NCBI GenBank assembly: GCA_023394255.1
Contig: JAEXAZ010000290.1
Coordinates: 1-9,082 of the forward strand
Source of the DNA: Bacillota bacterium
GTDB taxonomy: Bacteria; Bacillota; Clostridia; Oscillospirales; Ruminococcaceae
DNA length: 9,082 nucleotides
Direction: 5' to 3'
Made by a program: the position numbers and the translations under genes. The notes under the pieces were generated by a model. The model ran no database searches and was not told the origin of the DNA. It was given only the letters and a program-made list of their open reading frames with translations. This document shows, one piece after another, positions 1 through 5,929 of the stretch (position 1 is the first letter of the stretch; every line of letters begins with the position of its first letter).

Positions 1-67
1 CTACAACCACGAGCGTATCCAGCTAAAGACTGGAGTGGCACCGCTTTCGCTGCGCCACTCCGCTTAA
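1..67 (+). CDS. IS3-family transposase, C-terminal fragment (runs off the left edge)
   Basis: Reading from position 2, the frame gives YNHERIQLKTGVAPLS followed by six more residues and a TAA stop at 65-67. The string YN-x-ERIQLK is the usual C-terminal signature of the OrfB/DDE integrase of IS3-family elements, where it follows the catalytic core. Only about 21 residues are visible, so the catalytic DDE residues, the frameshift site and the upstream OrfA cannot be assessed. The last codons also form a strong hairpin at 32-61 (GGAGTGGC pairing with GCCACTCC, with an inner GC-rich extension). It is probably a by-product of, or constraint on, the coding end. The identification rests on a short match but a characteristic one. 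Confidence 0.72.
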   Translation, partial: YNHERIQLKTGVAPLSLRHSA

Positions 68-102
68 AACTCAATATTTCCTAAACAGGGGCTTTTTTGT
101 GC

Positions 103-127
103 CGTCTGCACAAACTGGGGCAGTTCA
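103..127. repeat. Putative right terminal inverted repeat of the IS3-family element
   Basis: Read inward from 127 on the minus strand, the sequence starts TGAACTGCCCCAG and continues into TTTGTGCAGAC. This resembles the TGAACTG-type tips of many IS3/IS150-group elements of Firmicutes. It lies about 60 nt after the transposase stop, the expected spacing for an IS right end. The matching left repeat is not in the window, so the call depends on the tip motif and position. Confidence 0.55.
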
Positions 128-158
128 GGAATGAGGGGGTGTTTTCCGGCTTTATGAT

Positions 159-1154
159 TCAGTCGCCCGCTTTTGCAATCGCCGCTTTGGAGAGCTCGTC
201 AATCTTTCTGAAATCTTCCTCCGACAGCGAAAGCGCTCCCGCCGGGAAATTGTCCTCCACCTGCGGCAGGGTGCGCGCGCCGCAGATGACATTGAAGCTG
301 GCGCTCCTTTTTGCCGTCCAGGCAATCACGAGCTGGGGCAGGGAGCAGCCGTATTTTTCACACAACGGCCTGATCTCCTCCAGCAGTTCGAGCACAAGTG
401 GCAGACGGTCGGATTTGAGCCACTGGATGGTCTCGCGGGAGCTGCCTTTCGGCGGTTCGTATCCAAGCTGGAACTTCCCGGTGAGCGCGCCGCGTTCCAT
501 CGGGGAATAGCACTGGAAGGTGATTCCATTTTCCTCGCAGAAGGGGATCAGCTCCTTTTCCCCGGTGCGGTCGAGCATGCTGTATTTTTGCTGGATCAAA
601 TCCAGCTGTCCGTATTTCATATACTCTTTGACCTGTTCCAGAGTGACGTTGGAGGCGCCGACCGCGCGCAGTTTTCCCTCTTTTTTCAGATCCATCAGAG
701 CGCCCATGGTTTCCGCAATCGGCGTAACGAAGGGCGGCACGGACTGCCAGTGGGTGATGAAAACGTCGATATGATCGGTCTGCAGCCGTTTGAGGCTTTG
801 CTCCATGCCGGCCTTGATGCAGCGGGCGGATGTGTTTTTATAAACGTCGTGGCCTTCGCGGGAAAAATGGAAAGAACCTTCCCTGTCGTCCCACCAAAGG
901 CCGCATTTTGTGGAAATCAGCGCCTGATCACGGTATCCGGCCAACGCCCGTCCGACGACTTCTTCGCTGTGTCCAAATCCGTATACCGGCGCGGTGTCAA
1001 CCAGGTTTGCGCCAAAGTCCAGAGCGCGGCGGATGGACCGGATAGACACCTCATCATCATTATCGCCCCACCATTCCCCGCCGCCGATTGCCCAGGCGCC
1101 AAGGGCGAGGGCCGAAGCCTTCAGCCCGGAATGTCCGATTTCACGATACTCCAT
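159..1154 (-). CDS. Aldo/keto reductase (YhdN/IolS-like, AKR11-type)
   Basis: A 331-residue cytoplasmic NAD(P)H-dependent oxidoreductase with a TIM-barrel fold. Family members reduce aldehydes or ketones to alcohols. The N-terminus MEYREIGHSGLKAS and the block DTAPVYGFGHSEEVVG are typical of the AKR family. The catalytic tetrad is visible as D53, Y58, K83 (STKCG) and H135 (ITHWQ). A cofactor-binding region near the C-terminus (CGARTLPQVEDN) is present, and the length is normal for the family. The start at 1154 is chosen because GGAGG (complement of 1162-1166) sits 7 nt upstream. A longer in-frame reading upstream to 1520 would run across the promoter and lacks family similarity. The gene is monocistronic, divergent from the deacetylase-like gene, and its stop is about 31 bp from the IS end. 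The physiological substrate cannot be deduced. Confidence 0.93.
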   Translation of the reverse strand: MEYREIGHSGLKASALALGAWAIGGGEWWGDNDDEVSIRSIRRALDFGANLVDTAPVYGFGHSEEVVGRALAGYRDQALISTKCGLWWDDREGSFHFSREGHDVYKNTSARCIKAGMEQSLKRLQTDHIDVFITHWQSVPPFVTPIAETMGALMDLKKEGKLRAVGASNVTLEQVKEYMKYGQLDLIQQKYSMLDRTGEKELIPFCEENGITFQCYSPMERGALTGKFQLGYEPPKGSSRETIQWLKSDRLPLVLELLEEIRPLCEKYGCSLPQLVIAWTAKRSASFNVICGARTLPQVEDNFPAGALSLSEEDFRKIDELSKAAIAKAGD

Positions 1155-1192
1155 GTTAAAACCTCCATTGCTTTTCAATCTGGTTTCATTGA

Positions 1193-1228
1193 CCGCGCAA
1201 AGCGCGGCCATAAACAGCTTCGCTGTTT
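1193..1228 (-). other. Two tandem small hairpins in the reductase leader
   Basis: Between the reductase promoter and its ribosome binding site lie two perfect inverted repeats. One is CCGCGC/GCGCGG with a 3-nt loop at 1193-1207, and the other is AAACAGC/GCTGTTT with a 3-nt loop at 1212-1228. Neither is followed by a T-tract on the minus strand, so they do not look like terminators. They would sit in the 5' untranslated region and could affect mRNA stability, or be copies of a dispersed small palindrome. Function is unknown. Confidence 0.5.
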
Positions 1229-1239
1229 GTTCTGCGGTT

Positions 1240-1269
1240 ATTATAACACGTAGGATGTCTTGCCTGCAA
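1240..1269 (-). promoter_or_regulatory. Sigma-A-type promoter of the aldo/keto reductase gene
   Basis: On the minus strand a perfect TATAAT -10 box (complement of 1240-1245) is preceded by TG one base upstream, giving an extended -10. A partial -35 box TTGCAG (complement of 1264-1269) lies 18 bp upstream. Transcription would begin near 1233 and leave a leader of about 80 nt before the start codon at 1154. Confidence 0.7.
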
Positions 1270-1272
1270 CTC

Positions 1273-1286
1273 AAAACGGCCGTTTT
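1273..1286. promoter_or_regulatory. 14-bp perfect palindrome, possible operator
   Basis: AAAACGGCCGTTTT is a perfect palindrome immediately upstream of the -35 box of the reductase promoter. It lies in the divergent gap shared with the deacetylase-like gene. Position and symmetry fit a dimeric regulator site, but no known consensus was recognised, so the regulatory role is inference. Confidence 0.35.
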
Positions 1287-1296
1287 CCATCGGCTG

Positions 1297-1325
1297 TTGC
1301 CCATGATTTTGCCGTCAGCCATAAA
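1297..1325 (+). promoter_or_regulatory. Weak candidate promoter for the deacetylase-like gene
   Basis: TTGCCC at 1297-1302 and CATAAA at 1320-1325 are separated by 17 bp. Each matches its consensus in four of six positions. It is the best plus-strand candidate seen upstream of the gene at 1365, but such weak matches occur by chance. Confidence 0.22.
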
Positions 1326-1364
1326 CATAAGGCCATCCACATAAACTGTCGTGAGGTGATGATG

Positions 1365-1928
1365 ATGTTTGCCGTATATACAAAGAAAAGGTTCGTACTG
1401 GTTCTGGCGGTGACTCTGGCAGCGGCATGCTGCCTGCTTGGCACTGTAAAAACCGCAATCCGTACGAACGCGGTCCCGCGGGAGCTGCCGATTTATTCGG
1501 TCAATACGCCGGACAAACAAATGGCGCTGACGATTAACTGCGCCTGGGATGACAGTGATATTGACCGGCTGCTGCAGATTTTAGAGGACCGGAACATCAG
1601 GGCGACTTTTTTTATTGTGGGGGACTGGTGCGATAAATATCCGGACGCGGTCCGAAAACTCGCACAGGCGGGCCATGAGCTTGGCAGCCATTCGGACACC
1701 CACCCGGATATGGCGCGGCAGACCCGCGAGCAGATTACGGCGGAGCTGAATGCGTCCGGGCAAAAAATCGAAACTGTTTCCGGGCAGAAAATCCATTTGT
1801 TCCGGGCGCCTTCCGGTTCCTATAACAACCTTGTGGTATCCACCGCGCGGGCACTCGGCTGGGAAGTCATCCAATGGTCAAATGATGTTGGCCATACAGC
1901 TTCAAACCCCTTTGCAATCGGGGGCTAA
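1365..1928 (+). CDS. Polysaccharide deacetylase-like (NodB fold) membrane protein, C-terminally truncated, possible pseudogene
   Basis: A 187-residue protein with a basic N-terminus and one hydrophobic segment (about 9-27), so probably membrane-anchored with the rest outside. NodB-domain pieces appear in order. A-L-T-I-N-C-A-W-D (54-62) stands at the usual first catalytic motif, with N at the place of the common catalytic D; related clostridial proteins also carry an NCAW form there. TFFIVGDW (81-88), the metal-binding HSDTH (109-113) and FRAPSGSYNN (146-155) follow. The frame then reaches IQW and ends 17 residues later. Complete relatives continue about 60-75 residues through a 'VDSLDWK'-like motif and a 'LFHN'-like motif, which are absent. 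GAGGTG at 1353-1358 favours ATG 1365; two in-frame ATGs at 1359 and 1362 are too close to it. Relatives include PdaB-like sporulation proteins. Activity is doubtful. Confidence 0.72.
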   Translation: MFAVYTKKRFVLVLAVTLAAACCLLGTVKTAIRTNAVPRELPIYSVNTPDKQMALTINCAWDDSDIDRLLQILEDRNIRATFFIVGDWCDKYPDAVRKLAQAGHELGSHSDTHPDMARQTREQITAELNASGQKIETVSGQKIHLFRAPSGSYNNLVVSTARALGWEVIQWSNDVGHTASNPFAIGG

Positions 1929-2007
1929 ACCGTATGGGAATGATGGCCGACGGCGTGCGGGGCATCCTTTGAAAGAGGACGCCTGCGGGGGAACAGGACT
2001 TTTTGTC

Positions 2008-2036
2008 TTGCACATTTTGAAAAAAATAGATATGAT
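2008..2036 (+). promoter_or_regulatory. Sigma-A-type promoter of the two-component operon
   Basis: TTGCAC at 2008-2013 and TATGAT at 2031-2036 are separated by exactly 17 bp, close to the housekeeping consensus. Transcription would start near 2043, giving a short leader of about 24 nt that contains the GAGGG ribosome binding site at 2054-2058, 8 nt before the kinase start. Confidence 0.75.
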
Positions 2037-2066
2037 GGTGGAAAAATAAAAAAGAGGGATCGAAAC

Positions 2067-3833
2067 ATGTGGAAGATATCTTTTCGGGCAAAACTGATCC
2101 TCATTTTTATAGTTGTCGCAATCGCGCAGGGAGCATTGATCGGGTATTATTCCCATCAGTATGCTTCAGAAATTGTCATGAGCAATAAGAAAAGTGATAT
2201 GGCCGATCTTGTCAACAGGATTGATATTAATATCAACGATAAGGTCCGCTATATGACAAGGCAGATTGAAAATACAGTCAGCAGTCACGTGCTTCGTGAT
2301 TATCTGGATAACAGGAATCAGGCATATGACAAATCGGCCTATTTTTCAGAATATTTCCATTTCATGGCAAATTCTTTTTCCGCAATCACCAACGTGATGA
2401 TACTGGACGAGCGCAGGATTCTCTACGACCAGGACGGGGGAGCGAAGGGCTTGCAGGGAGCGGATCGCCTGAGCGATATTTTTCAAGCGGCATCACAAAA
2501 AAACGGACAGGCAGTCTGGCTTGGGATGGTTGACGAACTTTCGGGGAAACGGGATGAAGTCGGCAAGCAGGTCATTTCTGTGGCAAGTGCGATTGTGAAC
2601 CCGGCAACAGAAAAAACGGAAGGGATTTTGCTGATCGAACTGGACCCGGACAGTTTCAGCAGCCTGCTGCTGAACAATTACAATACCTATCAGAATCAAT
2701 ACACCTTTATTATCGATAAGAAATGGGAAGTGATCTGCAGCAACAAACTCATCGATACGCAGTGGGTGGATCTGATTGCCGCGGAATTCGACCGGGGGAA
2801 CCGCAGATTTGAAATGGACTGGCAGGGGAAGGAATATTATGTTTGCGGCCAGTATAACGGGGTTACGGGCTGGGAGACTTTTTCGGTGATCGCAAAGGAT
2901 AATATCTTTACACAAACCAAACAACTGCTCCAGCTGATTAAAGCGTTTGTCATCCTGTGCACTTTCGGCGTGTCCATGATTATTATGGCGGTCTCCTACA
3001 CCATGACAAAACCCCTGCAGCAGCTCTCCGAGGCCATGCGGCGGCTGCAGGCGGGAGACTTTTCCCAACAGATAAAAACCGGACGCAGGGATGAAATCGG
3101 CAGGCTTATTCACTCTTTTAACTATATGGCAAAGAAAATCGATACGCTGATCAATGAGGTGTATCAGGAAAAAATCGCGCAGAAAAATGCGGAGATCAAG
3201 GCGCTGCAATCCCAGATTAATCCTCATTTTCTCTATAACACGCTGGATTCCATCAACTGGATGGCAATTGACAGAGGCGCGTATGACGTCAGTGACATCA
3301 TTATCGCCCTCGGCGACCTGATGAAATACAGCGTGGATCAGCACAACAGCATGGTCAGGCTGGAGCAGGAAATGCGATATGTCGTAAGCTATCTTCGTAT
3401 CCAGAAAAACCGTCTGGAAGAAAAGCTGCAGTATGAGATCGAAATCCCGGTGGCGCTCATGACCTGCCTTGTACCCAAACTGATGCTGCAGCCGATTGTT
3501 GAAAATGCCATTACGCACGGGATAGAACCAATGAAGCAGGGCGGGCTGATCCGAATCGAGGGCAGGGAGTCCGGCGGTATCATTTACATCGAAGTATCTG
3601 ATAACGGGAAAGGGATGGATCAGGAAACCTTGGAGCGGATTATGCATCATTTCGACCGTGAGGAGGGGGGATTCACCAACATTGGCGTAAAGAACGTGCA
3701 CAAACGGATACAGCTTCATTATGGCGACGAATATGGTCTGGAAATTGAAAGCGCCCCCGGAGAAGGCACGAAAATTATCATCCGCATTCCGCACAGGGAA
3801 GGGGGAACCGGCAGTGAAAATCATGATCGTTGA
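2067..3833 (+). CDS. Membrane sensor histidine kinase, YesM/LytS-type
   Basis: A 588-residue sensor kinase that should autophosphorylate and pass the phosphate to the regulator encoded next to it. A membrane helix lies at about 8-29, then an extracytoplasmic sensor region at about 30-286, probably Cache-like by size and position, although its fold was not confirmed. A second helix follows at about 287-311, then a HAMP segment (about 312-365). The His_kinase motif is QINPHFLYNTLD with the likely phosphorylated H387. The ATPase domain has the N-box LQPIVENAITHG (N480), the G1 box SDNGKGM (D512) and a later G-rich box NIGVKNVHKRI. This is the architecture of YesM-type kinases, which pair with AraC-type regulators. 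The start at 2067 follows GAGGG by 8 nt. The 3' end overlaps the regulator gene by 20 nt, implying translational coupling. The ligand is unknown. Confidence 0.93.
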   Translation: MWKISFRAKLILIFIVVAIAQGALIGYYSHQYASEIVMSNKKSDMADLVNRIDININDKVRYMTRQIENTVSSHVLRDYLDNRNQAYDKSAYFSEYFHFMANSFSAITNVMILDERRILYDQDGGAKGLQGADRLSDIFQAASQKNGQAVWLGMVDELSGKRDEVGKQVISVASAIVNPATEKTEGILLIELDPDSFSSLLLNNYNTYQNQYTFIIDKKWEVICSNKLIDTQWVDLIAAEFDRGNRRFEMDWQGKEYYVCGQYNGVTGWETFSVIAKDNIFTQTKQLLQLIKAFVILCTFGVSMIIMAVSYTMTKPLQQLSEAMRRLQAGDFSQQIKTGRRDEIGRLIHSFNYMAKKIDTLINEVYQEKIAQKNAEIKALQSQINPHFLYNTLDSINWMAIDRGAYDVSDIIIALGDLMKYSVDQHNSMVRLEQEMRYVVSYLRIQKNRLEEKLQYEIEIPVALMTCLVPKLMLQPIVENAITHGIEPMKQGGLIRIEGRESGGIIYIEVSDNGKGMDQETLERIMHHFDREEGGFTNIGVKNVHKRIQLHYGDEYGLEIESAPGEGTKIIIRIPHREGGTGSENHDR

Positions 3834-4569
3834 TGACGAGGCAAAAATTCGCAACGGGCTGTTAAAACTGTTAAGCGCCTATCGGCAATGGGAAACGCCT
3901 GTCGTGTTCGGCGACGCGGAATCGGCGTTTGAATACCTGCGTGAAAACCGTGTGGACGTAATGATAACGGACATCAAGATGCCCGAAATTTCCGGACTTG
4001 AACTCATCAGGAAAATCCGGGAAATCAACGGGCAGGTGGAGATCATTATTCTCAGCGGATACAGCAATTTTGCCTACGCGCAAAAGGCAATTGAAATGGG
4101 GGTGCGCAGATATTTAACCAAGCCCACCAATCCGCGGGAGGTCATTTCCATTCTGATGAAACTCGGGGAAGAATTGGACTCGGGCCGAATTACGGATGAG
4201 GAGGAATCCCGCGAAGAAAAGGAAAGTATCGAAGTGTCCAACCTTGCGGTGGCAAAAGCGATCCAGTATGTGGAAAGCAACTATGCGAAGAAGATGACGC
4301 TCAGGGATATCGGGGACAAACTGTATCTGTCACCCAATTATCTTTGCAGGCTGTTTAAAAGACACACAGGGAAAAACCTCTCGGAATTCATCACGGAATA
4401 CAGGGTTGAAAAAGCAAAAGGATATCTGCGGGATGTGCGCTACAAAGTATCTGACGTCGCCGGGCTGGTCGGGTTCGCCGACACCAAATATTTCAGCAGC
4501 ACGTTTAAAAAGCTGTGCGGCGTGACACCTATGGAATTCAGAAACGGCAAAAATTCCGATACTGAGTAA
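3814..4569 (+). CDS. AraC-family response regulator, YesN-type (compact)
   Basis: A 251-residue cytoplasmic transcription factor. The receiver domain (about 1-118) shows the acidic pocket (VDDE at 6-9), phospho-acceptor D53 in ITDIKMPE, S81 in LSGYS and K103 in LTKP. A short, highly charged linker (about 125-145) leads to an AraC/XylS double helix-turn-helix (about 148-248) with LRDIGDKLYLSPNYLCRLFK and the C-terminal VAGLVGFADTKYFSSTFKK. The start is taken as GTG 3814, because a purine-rich GGGGG site ends 8-9 nt upstream and the receiver domain begins there. ATG 3823 is a shorter alternative, and longer upstream readings lie inside the kinase. YesN proteins are often longer because of an extra middle region that is absent here. 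Its probable targets include the importer downstream, which is inference from proximity. Confidence 0.92.
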   Translation: MKIMIVDDEAKIRNGLLKLLSAYRQWETPVVFGDAESAFEYLRENRVDVMITDIKMPEISGLELIRKIREINGQVEIIILSGYSNFAYAQKAIEMGVRRYLTKPTNPREVISILMKLGEELDSGRITDEEESREEKESIEVSNLAVAKAIQYVESNYAKKMTLRDIGDKLYLSPNYLCRLFKRHTGKNLSEFITEYRVEKAKGYLRDVRYKVSDVAGLVGFADTKYFSSTFKKLCGVTPMEFRNGKNSDTE

Positions 4570-4594
4570 TATTTTAAACCAAATGGCAATTTTG

Positions 4595-4610
4595 AATGAT
4601 TGTTTTCATT
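4595..4610. promoter_or_regulatory. Inverted repeat centred on the importer -35 box
   Basis: AATGA at 4595-4599 and TCATT at 4606-4610 are perfect inverted arms flanking the six bases of the TTGTTT -35 box. A protein bound here would overlap RNA polymerase contacts. It could equally be a weak A/T-rich hairpin with trailing T residues after the regulator gene. Confidence 0.3.
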
Positions 4611-4628
4611 TTTCCTGCTCTTTATAAT
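4600..4628 (+). promoter_or_regulatory. Promoter of the BMP-family import operon
   Basis: A perfect TATAAT at 4623-4628 lies 17 bp after TTGTTT at 4600-4605, which matches only the first three bases of the -35 consensus. A strong -10 with a poor -35 is common for promoters needing an activator, which fits the AraC-type regulator encoded just upstream. Transcription would begin near 4635, leaving a leader of about 120 nt before the first gene. Confidence 0.65.
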
Positions 4629-4667
4629 TGATTTACAGGGCATATTCCAAGCTCGGAAGCCTGATTT

Positions 4668-4716
4668 ATCTGGCGGACAGAAGTTTGTTCAATCTCAAAG
4701 CTGAAAAGCCGGAGAT
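4668..4716 (+). other. Possible structured element in the importer leader
   Basis: Inside the long leader, interrupted complementary blocks nest: ATCT (4668-4671) with AGAT (4713-4716), CGG (4674-4676) with CCG (4709-4711), then CAG with CTG and TTTG with CAAA around a short loop. A smaller TTCC/GGAA hairpin lies just before it at about 4645-4658. I did not recognise a purine or other known riboswitch consensus. Pairing was judged by eye, and the helices contain internal loops. Confidence 0.28.
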
Positions 4717-4753
4717 GTGCAATATGAATTTATGATAGCAGGAGGAATGAAGA

Positions 4754-5848
4754 ATGAAAAAGAAACTGAGTACGCTGCTGGCTTCGCTGCTGGTTGCCTC
4801 AACCACCCTGTTGGGCGCGTGCGGAAGCTCCGCGCAAACCGCGGATTCGCCGAGCGCTCCCGCAAGTTCCCAAAGCGCAGCCGAGAGTTCGCAGGCTGCA
4901 AGCGAGGCTCCGTCGACTGCTTCGGGAAAGAACGCGGAGGATTACAAAATCGTATTGCTGCTGCCCGGACCTATCAACGACCAGAGCTGGAATGCCACAA
5001 ACTATGCCGGGCTGGAGGCCTGTAACCAGAATCTCGGAACCAAGATGGAATATGTGGAAAGTGTACAGGCATCCGACTTCGAGTCGACCCTGAGGGAATA
5101 TGCGGAAAGAGGATACGATTTGGTCATGGCCGCCGGTTCCCAGTTTGACGAGGCGGTTGCAAACGTCGCTCCAAACTACAAGGATACGACGTTCTGTGTC
5201 GTGAACGGCTCCAAAAGCGACGGCGACAATGTCGCCCCGATCTTCCCGAAGGAATATGAAGCAAGCTATCTCGCCTCGATCATTGCGGGCAATGTCACGA
5301 CAAACGGAAGCTTCGCCACGATCGGCGGATTTCCGAATGAGCCGATGGAGCACCTGATGGATGTCTATGAGACCAACGCGGTCGCAATCGCCAAAGAGCG
5401 CGGCATTGCGGATTCCAAGGCGACCAGAGCCTATGCGAACAGCTGGGACGACGTGGCGCTTGGCAAGCAGATGGCGGAACAGATGATCGATAATGGTGCC
5501 GACACCCTGTTTGTCTATGCGAACGAAGTGGGCCTTGGCAGCATCGAAGCGGCAAAGCAGAAGGGCGCGAAGGTCATCGGCTTCTCCAGTGACCAAACCA
5601 CCATCGATCCGAACACGGTCGTCGCTTCTGTGGTCTTTGATTTCGAAACGTTCTATGTGTGGTCGATTATGCAGTATATGGACGGAACGCTGACCGGCAA
5701 CACGGTGCACGAGGCGGGCATTAACGAAGACATCTTCAAACCGGTCTATACCGACAGCATTTCGCAGGAAACCAAGGACGCTGTGGACGCGGGGATTCAG
5801 AACTTTAAAGACGGCAAGGTTGACCTGAAAGCGATGTTCGCAAAATAA
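4754..5848 (+). CDS. BMP-family ABC transporter substrate-binding lipoprotein
   Basis: A 364-residue extracytoplasmic binding protein that would capture the substrate and deliver it to the permeases encoded downstream. The signal peptide ends in the lipobox LGAC, with C23 as the lipidated residue. A Ser/Ala-rich tether of about 35 residues follows. The Bmp domain starts near residue 64 (YKIVLLLPGPIN) and shows DQSWN (76-80), the equivalent of the family's DqSFN ligand-region motif, then AYANSWDD, EVGLGSIEAAKQKGAKVIGFSSDQ split as EVGLGSIEAA (258-267) and VIGFSSDQ (274-281). Length is normal. GGAGGA at 4741-4746 lies 7 nt before the start. Characterised relatives (PnrA, NupN, BmpA-type proteins) bind nucleosides, so a nucleoside or similar small molecule is likely, but individual pocket residues were not assigned and the substrate is uncertain. 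Confidence 0.92.
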   Translation: MKKKLSTLLASLLVASTTLLGACGSSAQTADSPSAPASSQSAAESSQAASEAPSTASGKNAEDYKIVLLLPGPINDQSWNATNYAGLEACNQNLGTKMEYVESVQASDFESTLREYAERGYDLVMAAGSQFDEAVANVAPNYKDTTFCVVNGSKSDGDNVAPIFPKEYEASYLASIIAGNVTTNGSFATIGGFPNEPMEHLMDVYETNAVAIAKERGIADSKATRAYANSWDDVALGKQMAEQMIDNGADTLFVYANEVGLGSIEAAKQKGAKVIGFSSDQTTIDPNTVVASVVFDFETFYVWSIMQYMDGTLTGNTVHEAGINEDIFKPVYTDSISQETKDAVDAGIQNFKDGKVDLKAMFAK

Positions 5849-5867
5849 CCAGTCATAAAAACGGAAA

Positions 5868-5895
5868 CGAATGGCACTCTTATGAGTGCCATTCG
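5868..5895 (+). other. Perfect 12-bp intergenic hairpin between binding protein and ATPase genes
   Basis: CGAATGGCACTC at 5868-5879 pairs without mismatch to GAGTGCCATTCG at 5884-5895 around a TTAT loop. It lies 19 nt after the binding-protein stop. No T-tract follows, so it is unlikely to be a full intrinsic terminator. In binding-protein operons, such hairpins commonly protect the upstream message or limit downstream reading, giving an excess of binding protein over membrane parts. That role is inferred here. Confidence 0.75.
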
Positions 5896-5929
5896 CAAAT
5901 CCGGAGAAAACAGCCGGGGAGTGATGAGA

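Larger units (their letters stand above)
1..127 (+). mobile_element. Right end of an IS3-family insertion sequence (partial)
   Basis: The window opens inside an insertion sequence. Positions 2-67 read as the C-terminus of an IS3-type transposase. About 60 nt further on, a stretch ending in GGGGCAGTTCA at 117-127 resembles the terminal inverted repeat of IS3/IS150-group elements, which begin TG and end CA. The element would therefore end at about 127, and host sequence resumes there. The left part of the element and the direct target repeats lie outside the window, so the exact boundary is inferred. Positions 96-102 and 108-114 form a perfect 7-bp inverted repeat (TTTGTGC/GCACAAA) just inside the end. 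Confidence 0.72.

Noticed and set aside
32..61. Strong hairpin that could be a terminator or REP-type element.
   Set aside because: It lies inside the transposase coding end and is not directly followed by a T-tract on either strand.
1155..1520. N-terminal extension of the reductase frame on the minus strand.
   Set aside because: It crosses the predicted promoter and leader, has no family similarity, and the GGAGG site places the start at 1154.
1981..2007. Intrinsic terminator formed by CCTG/CAGG before a short T-run at 2000-2004.
   Set aside because: The stem is only four base pairs with an eight-base loop, too weak to call.
2493..3854. Long open frame of 453 codons on the minus strand opposite the kinase gene.
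   Set aside because: It is a shadow of the kinase coding sequence: the plus-strand frame has all kinase motifs, and the minus-strand product shows no recognisable domain.
4595..4612. Catabolite-repression (cre) site near the importer promoter, reading TGAAAACAATCATT on the minus strand.
   Set aside because: Only the first half resembles the cre consensus; the central CG and the second half are missing.
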